Below, in pieces: positions 18,837 through 28,631 of a stretch of 64,000 bases of DNA. Both the position numbers and the translations under genes were made by a program. Source of the stretch: Prostheceraeus crozeri (taxonomy: Eukaryota > Platyhelminthes > Polycladida > Euryleptidae); assembly GCA_907163375.1 (NCBI GenBank), contig CAJQUW010003636.1:186001-250000 (forward strand), given 5' to 3'. Every line of letters begins with the position of its first letter. Position 1 is the stretch's first letter. The notes under the pieces are model-generated. The model did no database searches. It saw only the letters and a list, made by a program, of their open reading frames with translations, and had not been told where the DNA came from.

Positions 18837-19320
18837 CTACAAATATGTTGTCTTCCTTCGTTTTGACTTGTTTCTAGTAGCTGTGGAATTTCGTTTGCGC
18901 TTTCTTGTTTTCACTCGACGTCTAGATTTAGAACGTGCTGCTCTAGTCGGCTTTTTACTTTTCCTGCGTCTTTGCTTAGTAACTCGGCCTGATCCAACTT
19001 GTCTTGACTTCCTACGCTTCTTCCGAACTGTACGTCTCGTCTTTGTTAAATCATCTAATGCGTCTATGGCAGATTGCTGCGCGCGCATTTTTCATAGATT
19101 CACCGATATCCTCACCTTGAAGCGCATCAGCTGCAACATTTGCACCAAAATCTAAAGCCCTGCTTCCAACACGCTTCATGATTGGTACGCCATACTTTTT
19201 GAGTGTTGGAAGAACCATACGTCTTAGTGCACCAAATATGCCTCCTCCAACTTGTCGTCTACCTCCAACAAACACGGGATAACCGCTCTGATATGATGGT
19301 CTACTGTAAATGCCTGTCAT
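18837..19320 (-). CDS. Basic core/pX-like protein region of the Polinton
   Basis: The N-terminal part (from MTGIYSRPSYQSGYPVFVGG) is Gly-rich and then amphipathic, including GIFGALRRMVLPTLKKYG. The C-terminal part is extremely Lys/Arg/Ser-rich like a protamine or adenoviral core protein. The same order, a GG-rich start, a membrane-active-like helix and a basic tail, occurs next to the capsid gene in many invertebrate Polintons. A role in genome condensation or entry is inference. The copy looks broken, about one break. Confidence 0.7.
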
Positions 19321-19363
19321 TATGACTATTGAATAACTATGGAAGTCACAATAGCGTAAAGCC

Positions 19364-20968
19364 TTATTCTCGTGACCTAATATGTAGGGTCAAAACAGTA
19401 ACACCACCACAGAACGGTACTACTTCTCCTGCGTCATCATGAATTGATATGTCAATTCTATTGATGAAATTTCGGCTGATTGGTAGATACATTGTGTTAA
19501 AAAATTCTCGATTGATTAGTTGCTTCCTTACGGATGAGAGAGGAAATGTGCGCAGAAGTGGGGCCTCAATGTCGCCAACCCTTGTATATTCAATAATGTT
19601 ACAATAGACGTATAAGTTACTTATATCACGCTCTAGTGATGGGGCTGTATCGCCTATTGATGTACCTTCATAAATAGTTGATTTTGAGAATCCCAATGTG
19701 GTCGTTAACACGCTATCCAGCTTGATAAGAGAGTTCTTCCCTACCTTTAGAATCATGCGTTTCTTATGTGGGTCATAAGAAAAGTGATATTCATCTGCAT
19801 CAAGGTAATCTACACCAAACTCATTTAACTTTGTACACAATTCAGATGGCGTTTTCAAGCTTTCAATGTTCAAATTAACTCTTTTTACAAGTTCACTGGA
19901 AGTAGACAATTCATCACCCGATATGTCTTCGCTGTATACGTGGATATCCCATGAAGCATTTGTTGATGCTTTGAGTTTAGAAGAGGACAATTGAACCTTG
20001 AATGTATCATTTAATTCTGTCAACCAAGGTGCGCTTTCAAGGCCCTTAAACATCCCAATCATTTCAGATCCAAATTCAATAACAGCGGACTCAGACTTTT
20101 CCAATGGTGTCTTTTTAGTAAAAACAATAAATTCTGCCTCCGTTTCAACAGTAAATAAAGTTACTTTCTCTTTCTTATATTCACAAGTCATTAACGTTTC
20201 TGGCACTGATCCTTGAAACTTTCTTGCAAAGTCTTCAACACTTCTAATGACCTCAAATTTATTTTTTACTCGGATGCTCCTTTTTTGTAATGCATACAAT
20301 GGCACAATTCTACATTTAAAATCAGTGACTTTCCTCTCCGAATTCCACCCACGTCCATTGTACCAATACCTTGATGAGAAAGTTGTTCTGGAATACCCAA
20401 AAGTATGACTCAAATCCTTACCTAATACAAGAAGAACATGCTTCCCTTCCTTCATCAATTTTGTTGACCCCTTTATGACTGGTTTGTAGAATTTATTCAA
20501 AGTCAGCTTGAAGAGATCATTTATTCGTTCAAACATTCTACCGATTTCCTTTTCTGTATCTTGCAAGCTCATTGTGGGAACCTTAGAATCAAAAGTTGAC
20601 GTTGCAAATGCCTTTTGAATTTTAATCATGTTTTGGACAGATGGTAAAGATGTTGAAAAAGGATGTAAAGTTAGATGATGAAAAGCCCATGTACCATGTA
20701 GACTATTTTGAAATATGCGAAAGCAATCATCCTTCTCTCGCACTTCTTTATGTAATTCAAAATAGTTGTTCTTTAGCAAACTGATATCGTTGTAATAAGT
20801 AATTTCAGTTAGAGCAACTTCATGGGGTCCATGCAGAGTAATTGGATTAGCGAATTCAACAGAGTATAGAGATGGTTTGTTACTTGGGAATATCTTGGGG
20901 TTGCTATTGCTTGGAAGAATGATATTGAAGTTAGTAGACATGTTAAAGTCATATATGGAAGAAGTCAC
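19364..20968 (-). CDS. Probable second capsid protein of the Polinton (534 aa)
   Basis: The likely start is the second Met (MSTNFNIILPSNSNP). The N-terminus carries the pattern ILPSNSNP...PSLYSVEF..PI.LHGPHEVALTEI, conserved in a Polinton protein that regularly sits beside the major capsid gene. I believe this is the minor (penton-type) capsid or fibre-like protein, but that rests on synteny and recall. The frame is open for its whole length. It lies between the core-type protein and the integrase. Confidence 0.7.
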   Translation of the reverse strand: MTSSIYDFNMSTNFNIILPSNSNPKIFPSNKPSLYSVEFANPITLHGPHEVALTEITYYNDISLLKNNYFELHKEVREKDDCFRIFQNSLHGTWAFHHLTLHPFSTSLPSVQNMIKIQKAFATSTFDSKVPTMSLQDTEKEIGRMFERINDLFKLTLNKFYKPVIKGSTKLMKEGKHVLLVLGKDLSHTFGYSRTTFSSRYWYNGRGWNSERKVTDFKCRIVPLYALQKRSIRVKNKFEVIRSVEDFARKFQGSVPETLMTCEYKKEKVTLFTVETEAEFIVFTKKTPLEKSESAVIEFGSEMIGMFKGLESAPWLTELNDTFKVQLSSSKLKASTNASWDIHVYSEDISGDELSTSSELVKRVNLNIESLKTPSELCTKLNEFGVDYLDADEYHFSYDPHKKRMILKVGKNSLIKLDSVLTTTLGFSKSTIYEGTSIGDTAPSLERDISNLYVYCNIIEYTRVGDIEAPLLRTFPLSSVRKQLINREFFNTMYLPISRNFINRIDISIHDDAGEVVPFCGGVTVLTLHIRSRE

Positions 20969-20981
20969 ATGCTATATTAGC

Positions 20982-22070
20982 TTAAAAGTTACGAGTGTCT
21001 CCCATCTCCACATTTTGTAGATCCTGGTGCGTTATCCAGCTATTGAATGAATCAGGATATCCTTTCCATTTAACTAGATATTTCCTTTGATTGCCATGAC
21101 CTTTCCTCCTAATTATTTTATCAATCATATACACCTCTTCACTTCTGTCTACTACTTGCAATTCATAAGAGTAAAATTTTCCTTCAATTGGATTGCCATG
21201 GTAATCTATTAATTTATACATGGTGGGTCTAAATTTTGTATTTACTTCATCCACAAAAAACTCTTCTTCAGTCCAATTAGGTAGATACCCCTTCTCAAAT
21301 GTAGACTTAACCTTTGAAATCCGAACTCTATCACCAACATTAATTTTCTTTTCATTGGAAATGTTTTTCGCTTTCTTATCATACAATCGAAGCCATACAT
21401 CCATCGCATTATCTGGGGTAACATCAACTGGTTTCATCTTAATGATTCGATGGTAGCTTTCATTGTAATTCTTAACAAATTTCTGCAGCTCACCTACCCA
21501 AACATGTGTATTTTTTGCAGTGAAATAGCGCCATATTTTTGTCTTCAGTGTGCGATTGAACCTCTCAACCATGGCAGCTTTATAAGCACTTTTGACACTA
21601 AACAATTCCACATTATGACTTTTAAGGAGACTTCGAACATGAGAGTTTTCGAATTCCTTCCCTTGATCGGTCTGTATTCTTTGCGGAACACGCCCCTCAT
21701 CGAAAATGCTCTGAAAAGCCGCTTCAACTTCTGGTCCTCGTTTAGATTTCAGCGCACGTGCCCAAGCATAGCGAGATAAAATATCTATTACGGTTAAGAT
21801 GTATTTATAGCCATCATTGTACTGTGATATCTGTTGCATGTCAGCCAAGTCCGCTTGCCATTGACTATCTATATTGTTAACAACATATTTTCTTGTTGGA
21901 AACCGCTTTCTCGCATTTTTGTGAAGAGTGTAAGTCGGTTGACTCCTCAACCACTTCTTGACTTTCTCTATTCCCACACCTGCTGCACGAGCTAGAACCT
22001 CCGGACGACTGAAACTTGCGGGATGATTTAAGTCGTAATAAATCTTTCTGAGTTTCACTGCTGTACTCAT
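20982..22070 (-). CDS. INT: Retroviral-type integrase with C-terminal chromodomain
   Basis: It inserts the element and makes the 6-bp duplication. I chose the ATG at 22070 (MSTAVKLRKIYYDLNHPASF); the frame extends back to 22133 but the added residues look like leader. The N-terminal DNA-binding helices are followed by the rve core with WQADLADM (first Asp), IQTDQGKEF (second Asp) and AAMVERFNRTLK (Glu), the DDE triad. An SH3-like segment follows (VGDRVRISK). The C-terminus YMIDKIIRRKG...YLVKWKGYPDSFNSWI is a clear chromodomain, which may steer integration to marked chromatin. All catalytic residues are present. Confidence 0.96.
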   Translation of the reverse strand: MSTAVKLRKIYYDLNHPASFSRPEVLARAAGVGIEKVKKWLRSQPTYTLHKNARKRFPTRKYVVNNIDSQWQADLADMQQISQYNDGYKYILTVIDILSRYAWARALKSKRGPEVEAAFQSIFDEGRVPQRIQTDQGKEFENSHVRSLLKSHNVELFSVKSAYKAAMVERFNRTLKTKIWRYFTAKNTHVWVGELQKFVKNYNESYHRIIKMKPVDVTPDNAMDVWLRLYDKKAKNISNEKKINVGDRVRISKVKSTFEKGYLPNWTEEEFFVDEVNTKFRPTMYKLIDYHGNPIEGKFYSYELQVVDRSEEVYMIDKIIRRKGHGNQRKYLVKWKGYPDSFNSWITHQDLQNVEMGDTRNF

Positions 22071-22237
22071 CGTCTTTGTTCTGATTTGCACGCGTATTAC
22101 TCGCACAGCAACTGCTAACACAATTGATATCAACCTCTATGCCCTCTTCTCCTTTACCTTCGAGCGCAGATTTCAAACAACAGCAAAATTTTTGTAACGA
22201 CATGATATGAGAGAGGCAAGGCTTAATTCATATTTGC

Positions 22238-22888
22238 TTAATATTTACTATACTCCTTCGCAACACGCATTGAGCGCCTAGTAGCTCTTTTTGGTTGCAG
22301 ATCATCGGGATCTGCAAGCTCTCGCTTGACCGCCATCGTGGGTGTTTTACTCTTTGATCCATCTTGTAAGTGACCCTTATCCAATTCATTCACAGTCGGT
22401 CCTCCAATAATATTGTGAGGTACATTTTGATCAGATAAAATTTTCTGAAAATATGTCCACCCTTGTGGTGCACCTAGTTTTCGCCTTACATCTCTGACAG
22501 CATATTGTAGAAGGTCATCTATGTGACTATTTCTAATAACATCACCAGTTGTTTCATCTATTATCTCCCCTCTCTCATTGAACTTCACATGTGGATCAAT
22601 GAAGTCAAATAATCGCTCAGCGCGCACACGATATGGTCGAGGTGTTGACAAGGTTATAAATCGTCGCAACTTGTCACGAATCTGTCGCCTCTCGTCAATG
22701 TTTTCAGCTGCTAACTGCATTCGTCGATAGGGATCCTTAATCTTCTGAATTTCCATATCCTTTTGTGTTAGTTCCTTAAGTTGATTCGTAATAGGTTGAT
22801 CTATATTTTTGACTTCCTGTGCACTTTGTAATGTAGTCAATTGTACATACTCCTCTTGAGGAATGACTACCATCTTTGAATACGACAT
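22238..22888 (-). CDS. Conserved helical Polinton protein between integrase and ATPase
   Basis: The start is probably the internal Met (MSYSKMVVIPQEEYVQL) at 22888 rather than 22918. The VIPQEEYVQLTTLQ opening, a central charged helical part (NIDERRQIRDKLRRFI), and a C-terminal block with DDLLQYAVRDVRRKLGAPQGWTYF followed by a basic tail recur in Polintons at this map position. Function is not known to me; a scaffold or packaging partner is possible. The frame is open. Confidence 0.65.
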   Translation of the reverse strand: MSYSKMVVIPQEEYVQLTTLQSAQEVKNIDQPITNQLKELTQKDMEIQKIKDPYRRMQLAAENIDERRQIRDKLRRFITLSTPRPYRVRAERLFDFIDPHVKFNERGEIIDETTGDVIRNSHIDDLLQYAVRDVRRKLGAPQGWTYFQKILSDQNVPHNIIGGPTVNELDKGHLQDGSKSKTPTMAVKRELADPDDLQPKRATRRSMRVAKEYSKY

Positions 22889-22928
22889 GTTTGAAAATAA
22901 TAAGGCAACAAAGTACATTGCTTTAAAA

Positions 22929-23564
22929 CTAACTGTGAACCGAGAAAACTGTCATTGGTTCAGCGGAATTAGGTATGATATTTGTTCGAAATCGAAGTCG
23001 TTCCGGACATTCCTGGGTTAGATCAATAAATAGATAACCATGTGGTTTCTTTGTTACATCTTCATATATTTTTGAAAGTACTTTAGGTTGTTGAGGTAAT
23101 ATCTGTCTACTGAGATGATGTATCTGACTGCTATCTCTTGGATTTTTAAATATTGCCAAATAATGTGTATTCAAACTTCTAGTTCTTTGCTCTTTCCCTC
23201 CATCGAAGATGTTTTGGGTGATGTAGATAATAAAAGCTTCCCTATGATGTGCAGTTTGAATGAACATTTCAGTTACATCCTTTGAAGATTTGCTTTCTCG
23301 TAATAGATCATCTAATACTAGTAAGTCACCTGCTTTGATATCCTCAGTTGATGGCAACCCTTGCTTCACCTCATAACCTTTCTGGCGAAGTGCAGAATGT
23401 AGTTGTGGTTGAAATATTCCATAATACCATTTGACTCTCTTAATTTCCTTGTTAAACATTTCATTTCTATATTGTAGCAATTCAGTTACAAATGTAGTTT
23501 TACCGGACTGACTTGGTCCAGCGACACACATTGTGCGATCAGTGAATAGACGAAAATCTGTCAT
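22929..23564 (-). CDS. ATP: FtsK/HerA-type genome-packaging ATPase (211 aa)
   Basis: Walker A is GPSQSGKTTF near residues 17-26 and Walker B is DLLVLDDLL near 79-87. The C-terminal part includes the sensor-like IIYITQNIF. This is the A32-type packaging ATPase shared by Polintons, adintoviruses and large DNA viruses, which pumps DNA into capsids. Length is typical and the frame is open. It lies next to the integrase-side genes as usual. Confidence 0.94.
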   Translation of the reverse strand: MTDFRLFTDRTMCVAGPSQSGKTTFVTELLQYRNEMFNKEIKRVKWYYGIFQPQLHSALRQKGYEVKQGLPSTEDIKAGDLLVLDDLLRESKSSKDVTEMFIQTAHHREAFIIYITQNIFDGGKEQRTRSLNTHYLAIFKNPRDSSQIHHLSRQILPQQPKVLSKIYEDVTKKPHGYLFIDLTQECPERLRFRTNIIPNSAEPMTVFSVHS

Positions 23565-23777
23565 CTTATAATTCCATTAACATTAAACTCATCATCCCGC
23601 TAATTTTGCTTAGAACAACAAAACAGACACATGTTCCAGATCAAGTTTATTTACATTCAGAATAGAAACTTTCAAGTTACATTTACAAATTAAAACATTT
23701 ACAAATTAAAACATTTGTGTTTTCCTCAAAATAAAAAAAACAAAAACAAAAAACAAACAAAAAAATCACAATTAGGA

Positions 23778-24478
23778 TTATAGAAAGTTTTCAAGTCCAG
23801 CATCTTGGCGCTTCAACTTCAATTTAGGATTCCCATCTTTAGATTTCCGACCTCGCTTTTTGCTCTCTTCCTTCCCATCACTTGAAGCAGTCTTATCAAT
23901 GTTAATTAAACATTTATCAATTGGTAGTGGTTCATAGACTAGTTGAAGAACCTTCATTTGTAAAGATGCGACTTTACCAGTCGAACCATGTGAGCCAATA
24001 TAAAGTCCGGTAACGTGAACTAAGCCCATATAGCGGCCCCGTTTGAGATCCTCACATTCCATCGCGTTTGTAAAGAGATCGAATGCTTGAAAATGATCAG
24101 ATAGTTTTAAAAACAGTGTATCGAATTCCGGCAATTCCTTATAACCAACTCCTTCCTCTAATGCCTTTCTCCAATGAGTGGAGCACTTTCAGGCAGCTCA
24201 ACACATTCTTTCGCGAAAGAGTCAATAGTTTTAAGAATCACCTGTTGCCATTTTGGAAAAGTCACTCGCATTTGTCTCATATTGCTATACCCTGATGTAG
24301 ACATACCATTACTGTGGAAGAATGGAACTTGAAGATAAAAGCCATCATCACCATAATTCAAGGTTTGAAAGTAGAACGTATTTCCAATCCCTTGCACCTT
24401 TCGTGTCGGACGAAGCTTCAAGAGATCTTGCTCAAAAGCGTCACCTTCCTCTCTGATTGTATACATTTTCTGAGTCAT
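23778..24478 (-). CDS. Unrecognised Polinton protein region
   Basis: Coding-quality sequence begins at an ATG at 24478 (MTQKMYTIREEGDAFEQDLL) and runs to 23778, ending in a Lys/Arg-rich tail (KKRGRKSKDG). Beta-rich hydrophobic stretches (FYFQTLNYGDDGFYLQVPFF, MGLVHVTGLYIGSHG) could belong to a single-stranded-DNA-binding fold, but I cannot name it. A TATA box (24563-24571, minus) lies about 90 bases upstream. It looks broken, about one break. Confidence 0.55.
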
Positions 24479-24562
24479 GTTTCAACAAGTACTAATTCGG
24501 AGCTTTCAACCAGCGCAAATGAATTGTCACTTGAAAGTGGTAAAATATCATTAAAGCGTCTT

Positions 24563-24571
24563 CCTTATATA
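24563..24571 (-). promoter_or_regulatory. TATA box (TATATAAGG), minus strand
   Basis: It faces the gene that starts at 24478. It has the same TATATAAGG core as the polymerase promoter. Confidence 0.5.
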
Positions 24572-24629
24572 CACCTATATATGACTCATCAATCAAAGTG
24601 ATGACGTGTCACTTTATGATTCGCTAACC

Positions 24630-25022
24630 TTATATTAACATTGCAGCAGTTGCTGCAATCCTTCCAAGCGGACTATTGATTACACCATTAATACTGTTTC
24701 CAATATCATTTAACATACTTAGAAACCCACCACCACCGCGCTGAATTAAGTTTCGCCTTTTCTTATCACTACTCCTTGGATTTGAAAACTTTTTTATGCT
24801 ATTCAAAGAGCCAGCATTCAACAGAGGCTTGTAAATAGGTAGACATTTGTGTATTGCAAAAGCTAAATCACGAATGAAATCATCACTTGAATTTTGAATC
24901 AATTTACACTTCTTCTTATTATCATGTATCCTGTTTAACTTTCGCAACGCCTTTTTAAACTGACTTGAAGGTTTGAAGGACCGTTTCGATTGACGAGAAG
25001 ATGCCTTCCGTTTTACAGACAT
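24630..25022 (-). CDS. Small Polinton protein with basic N-terminus and GGGFL hydrophobic tail (130 aa)
   Basis: A Lys/Arg/Ser-rich first half is followed by NSSDDFIRDLAFAIHKCL, then KKRRNLIQRGGGGFLSMLND and an Ala/Ile-rich end. The combination of an NSS-DDFI segment and an R-LIQ-GGGFL tail recurs in small proteins of invertebrate Polintons and adintoviruses. The hydrophobic Gly-rich end suggests a membrane-active virion component, comparable in style to adenovirus pVI or pX, but that is inference. Frame open; length normal. Confidence 0.65.
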   Translation of the reverse strand: MSVKRKASSRQSKRSFKPSSQFKKALRKLNRIHDNKKKCKLIQNSSDDFIRDLAFAIHKCLPIYKPLLNAGSLNSIKKFSNPRSSDKKRRNLIQRGGGGFLSMLNDIGNSINGVINSPLGRIAATAAMLI

Positions 25023-25290
25023 TTTTATTCTAATATGGAAATAGATAATACAATTACAATTTTTGCTTAGTACTTACAACATTATATACAAAAGTTTACA
25101 AGCATTCACACAGAGTTTGTTGCTGGTACGTATAAAATTACATAAAACACTTAGCAAGTTGTAGAGGGAAACTGATATACACTCACATCGGCTAGAGTCT
25201 CATTTGTAGCAGTTATGAGCTGCTCAATGTCTTTCATTAGATGTTTTGAAATAGGACAGCACATACAGCAAGGCTTTAAATGGAAAGTCT

Positions 25291-25775
25291 TTAAAATATT
25301 GGGCCATAGTATGCCCGCAAACTGATCACCTCAGAATGTCCTTGAGCAGCCACATTGATGCTTACTGATGGCGGTCCACTGAACAAGTCCAGTTTGCACT
25401 TCTCACCCTTCTCGTCATAGTAGCTGGAGGTGATAATGTCATGGAGACATGTGTTGAGTTTCCGTTGGATACTGCTGCACCAACAGCGAGAGTATTCCGG
25501 TACAATCTCCGTTTGAGATAGTGGGCGAAATACTTCATTGAGCCAGAATCTTGCAACTCGTGTAAGAGCGTTGTTCACGACTCTCATCAACATTCTCTGC
25601 ACCACAACGTCCTCTCCGCAGCGGAAATACTTCACTATTTCCTCCATCAATCCACCAAATCCGCTTTATAGCCAGTTATATTCACGGCAGAATAAAATAT
25701 ATTGCCCGTGAAGAGTTGACTTCGGTAAATTATTGAAATGGGAATGTTGGTAGTGAACGACATGCTGATTGACAT
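25291..25775 (-). CDS. Unrecognised Polinton accessory gene region
   Basis: Open stretches run from an ATG at 25775, just inside the expected transcript start of the TATA box at 25821-25830, to 25291. The larger part (119 codons) has two Cys-rich turns (YFRCGED, SRCWCSSI) and ends SLRAYYGPIF. No family recognised. The region looks interrupted, about one break. Confidence 0.4.
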
Positions 25776-25820
25776 TGTATTAGCCTCAAATTATGCTTGA
25801 AATAGAACGGTACAATGTCC

Positions 25821-25830
25821 TCCTTATATA
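25821..25830 (-). promoter_or_regulatory. TATA box (TATATAAGGA), minus strand
   Basis: It lies about 46 bases upstream of the ATG at 25775 and shares its core with the other Polinton promoters. Confidence 0.5.
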
Positions 25831-25889
25831 GAAAAGTCACACAAAGACACAATAGTGACCAATCACAGACCTGCATGATGACTCATCAT

Positions 25890-26395
25890 GCACGATATAC
25901 AGTGACTGTTGAAGATATTTCTTCATCGCAAAGGGGACAAGATGAAGTTTCAAAGGGTACATAACATGTAGAACACATAACGCTATGAGAACATGGCAAA
26001 AAGAGAAGGATCGTTCCTGTTTAAAAACATTTAACGCAGTTCCGTTCACATAATAATTTAAATGTCTCTTGTTCTAATTTCCTTCTGAAGTCACTTTTAT
26101 TGGGAGAACTTTTTATTAAAACACTGTCAGATGTCTCCTTCTTTCCATATCGTTCCAATTTGATCCTCCTAATTTCACTATCATTGCAGTGTAGCATGGA
26201 GAAATCCTCTATCCACCTACGATCCAAATTGTGATTCATAGCATGCTCATCTAGATCCATTAGTCGATCAACTAAATCACCAGCGTTGATATTTTCACTG
26301 AGATTTGTTACAGTTTCTATGGCTTTGAACGAATATCCAAGGTCTCTTGCGACAACCCACGACGTTGGGATACTAGTCATCATTATGTATGTCAT
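25890..26395 (-). CDS. RING/UBA-like (IAP-like) cargo gene at the right end of the Polinton
   Basis: The N-terminal part (MTSIPTSWVVARDLGYSFKA followed by an IETVTNL helix and GDLVDRLMDL) has the three-helix pattern of a UBA domain as found in inhibitor-of-apoptosis proteins. The 3' part holds closely spaced Cys and His codons, with ERNCVKC and a CPLC pair further on, spaced as in a RING finger. A UBA plus RING layout without a visible BIR would make it an IAP-related E3 ligase fragment. It is transcribed from beside the right terminal repeat. It looks broken, about one break. Confidence 0.5.
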
Positions 26396-26407
26396 CAAAA
26401 ACTATCT

Positions 26408-26417
26408 CATATTTATA
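26408..26417 (-). promoter_or_regulatory. TATA-like box (TATAAATATG), minus strand
   Basis: It lies some 20 to 30 bases before the clustered ATG codons of the RING/UBA-like gene and about 60 bases inside the right terminal repeat. Confidence 0.45.
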
Positions 26418-26478
26418 GCATAGTTTGTCTACGTAAAAGGAAAATCAATGTGTCATCTTGATTACAATGGTTGCAATA

Positions 26479-26870
26479 GTCACAATAGTCGCAATTGAGC
26501 AAACCCATTCAAAATCAAACAACGGACGTCTATCGGTACGTACCCAAGTGCTCAGAACCAAACCACACAAGTTCGATCATAGACGTTCCGAAACACAGTG
26601 TACTCAACTGAGTGTACCAAACACATGTACCTATCCAGTAAAACAGATCTCATACAAGTTCCTATTCATAACACTGAATTATACATGTACCTATCCATGT
26701 GCCTATCGATAACTAAAGTATACATGTACCTATCCATGTACCTATCCATGTTCCTATTGATAACACTAAACTTTACATGTACCTATCCATGTACCTATTG
26801 ATAACACTAAACTTTACATGTACCTATCCATGTACCTATCCGTGGCAAGTAGGGCACAGTTTTCACTACT
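26479..26870 (-). repeat. Right terminal inverted repeat of the Polinton (392 bp)
   Basis: Reverse complement of 3627-4018; ends TTTTCACTACT. It contains the same CCATGTACCTATC-type internal array. The two mismatches against the left end that I see lie near 26592 and 26666. Confidence 0.95.
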
Positions 26871-26876
26871 TGCTTC
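26871..26876. other. Polinton target-site duplication, right (TGCTTC)
   Basis: It matches 3621-3626 exactly; the host repeat resumes with GATTGCC as in copy 1. Confidence 0.95.
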
Positions 26877-27839
26877 GATTGCCACAATTCCTTCAGATTC
26901 GAAGAATTCAAATCATTGCGCACAAGTTTTCTCCATAATGTTGACCCTTCCGATCATTATTAAAAAAAGTAGCAGGCGTACGAAAATTAGTTCACCTGAT
27001 CATTTCACATCCTCTCCTCGGCATTTCTCACTGGATTGTGCTTACACTGAATCGAATGTTAGCCAGACGTGTTTGTGTTTTGTTTGGTAATGTGATGTGA
27101 GTCATAATTTTTTAGGTATGTATACGCTGACACGGAAAGAAAATTTTAAGCGCTACAGGTTACGGTGTATAAATCCGCCGAAATATTTCGACAAATCATT
27201 TTTGATGCACATTGTGCGCACACGTATGACGGTCATGTGTACGGTTGCTACGTACCGTATGTTATAGGACCTATTCCACCTATGTAATAAACCCGCCTGT
27301 ACTTTATCGTACTTATATCTTAACTACAGTACTTTCGTTGGCACTACATAAGATGTTTAACTTTTTCCAATTGCAATTCATACCGCCTCTAGTACATTTT
27401 CAGAACTTTCGAAATTTCGAAATCAGAATCATTCTTAGAACCAGTGAATTTAGGTCACTTTATTCTTTCACAAGTAGAATACTTACTCCCGTATATTCCC
27501 GTAACACTCCAGGAAATAATTATTTTAGGGGGTATACGCAAATGAAAACAAGAGGGAGGTATGTATACGCCGTATACGCACCACTACACCACCGGTTTTG
27601 GTGTGTGCGAAGTGATATCACAGCACGCACGCATCTCTCAATGGCTCTGGTGTCCTCTGCTGACAGCTTATTGTTTGACATTTCCAATAGCAAGCGATAC
27701 ACGAATTATCCATTCGAGAAAGAGAAAGCTGTCTAATTCAGTAATTCTGTGATGTGCCATTTCCATATTAAGGTTACATATTACCCTTCCTTTCTAGGAA
27801 ACCGACGCGCGCAGATGAATCTAATTCTGTGGGCAATGC

Positions 27840-28339
27840 ATTCAGTAAATTCTGCCTGTAGCGGGAAGATCGCTACAAAAGGATATCAATGCTTAAGTGC
27901 ATAACTTATTAGGTAGTGTCTGTCTTTTTCTTTGCGGTTTGATCACTTATGATAGTTGAAGATGATGAAAGTAAATTCTGTCTCCATAAACTCAAATACT
28001 TGAGTATGCTGACATCGAGGGTTCCGAATTTTTTTCCAAACTTTTGAAGTTTTTAAAAATATTTTTTGTATTTTCATTTCCTCCGGTTTTCGGACTCTCT
28101 CAAATACATTAAGACTAGTTCAGGTATTTTGAATTTCGCAAAAAATCCTCAATTTAATCACATGTTAGACATTGAAATTGGGAAACATCAAAGTCGCCAC
28201 TATATTTGAAATTTTGAAAAACATTGAGCACTTAAAGATTTGAAAACGTAAGGCTGTGACGACCAATGATAAGAACTGGTCGTCAAGACCAGAAGGGTTA
28301 GTGCAAAGATCTTGATATTCAAGTCCTGCCTATATTGGA
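27840..28339. other. Unassigned AT-rich host DNA
   Basis: No gene, repeat pair or splice-bounded exon that I can support. Confidence 0.4.
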
Positions 28340-28490
28340 TCAGTGTTTTCAGGTGTCTCCTCAGCAGGCTGTCATTTGCAACTTTGCGCCGATCACGAGT
28401 GTGCAGCAATTCCGACGATTCTATAGACAATTTTATCTGGCAGTCGCCGGCGATTTACTCCAGAACATCAGTCCGCAGCAGTTTTTACCA
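28340..28490 (+). mobile_element. Fragment of an LTR (Gypsy-type) retroelement pol gene, fossil
   Basis: A short plus-strand stretch reads like the RT-to-RNase H connection of Gypsy elements: a GV.PQ.AV..FAPITS block followed by a QFRRF block. Only about 150 bases remain, with no LTRs near by. Old and broken. Confidence 0.4.
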
Positions 28491-28631
28491 ATTAGACAAA
28501 TTAGACACATGCATATTTAATATTTTGTTTTTAATGTTTCAAAATTTTTGGGATAAGTAAGTAAACTATTTTTTTAAAAAATTTTCTATGAACCTCAGAA
28601 TCATTACTACAATTCACAACGATAATTCGAC

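Larger units (their letters stand above)
3627..26870. mobile_element. Polinton (Maverick), 23.2 kb, nearly whole
   Basis: A self-synthesising, virus-like DNA transposon. It has 392-bp inverted termini beginning AGTAGTGAAAACTG, a 6-bp target duplication, protein-primed DNA polymerase B, retroviral-type integrase, packaging ATPase, adenain-type protease and major capsid protein. These are all the family's defining genes. The termini differ at only two positions by eye, so insertion was recent. Core genes are open; about three or four accessory genes look interrupted. Plus-strand genes occupy the left half and minus-strand genes the right half, converging near 17.0 kb. It sits inside a MITE-like repeat whose sister copy shows the empty site. 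Confidence 0.97.
3512..27831. mobile_element. Non-autonomous DNA element, copy 2, split by the Polinton
   Basis: The two parts are 3512-3626 and 26877-27831, about 1.07 kb together. It begins with CACAGAATTAAATATTTTG and ends with CAGATGAATCTAATTCTGTG. Flanks are GACAATGC (3504-3511) and GGCAATGC (27832-27839), an 8-bp target duplication with one mismatch. It is clearly homologous to 182-1201 with scattered substitutions and indels, so the element is older than the Polinton inside it. The 163-codon plus frame at 27245-27736 is not kept in copy 1 and is probably chance. Confidence 0.8.

Noticed and set aside
21877-22203. Cys-rich 108-codon minus frame overlapping the integrase start
   Set aside because: Most of it is a shifted frame of the integrase coding sequence; only the first 45 codons are outside. 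No conserved pattern supports it.
27245-27736. 163-codon plus-strand frame after the Polinton
   Set aside because: It lies in the MITE-like repeat. The homologous part of copy 1 (about 660-1100) does not keep the frame and no domain is visible.
28353-28510. Terminal exon of a host gene after an acceptor-like TTTTCAG
   Set aside because: The peptide matches the Gypsy pol connection region in style, so a retroelement fossil is the simpler reading.
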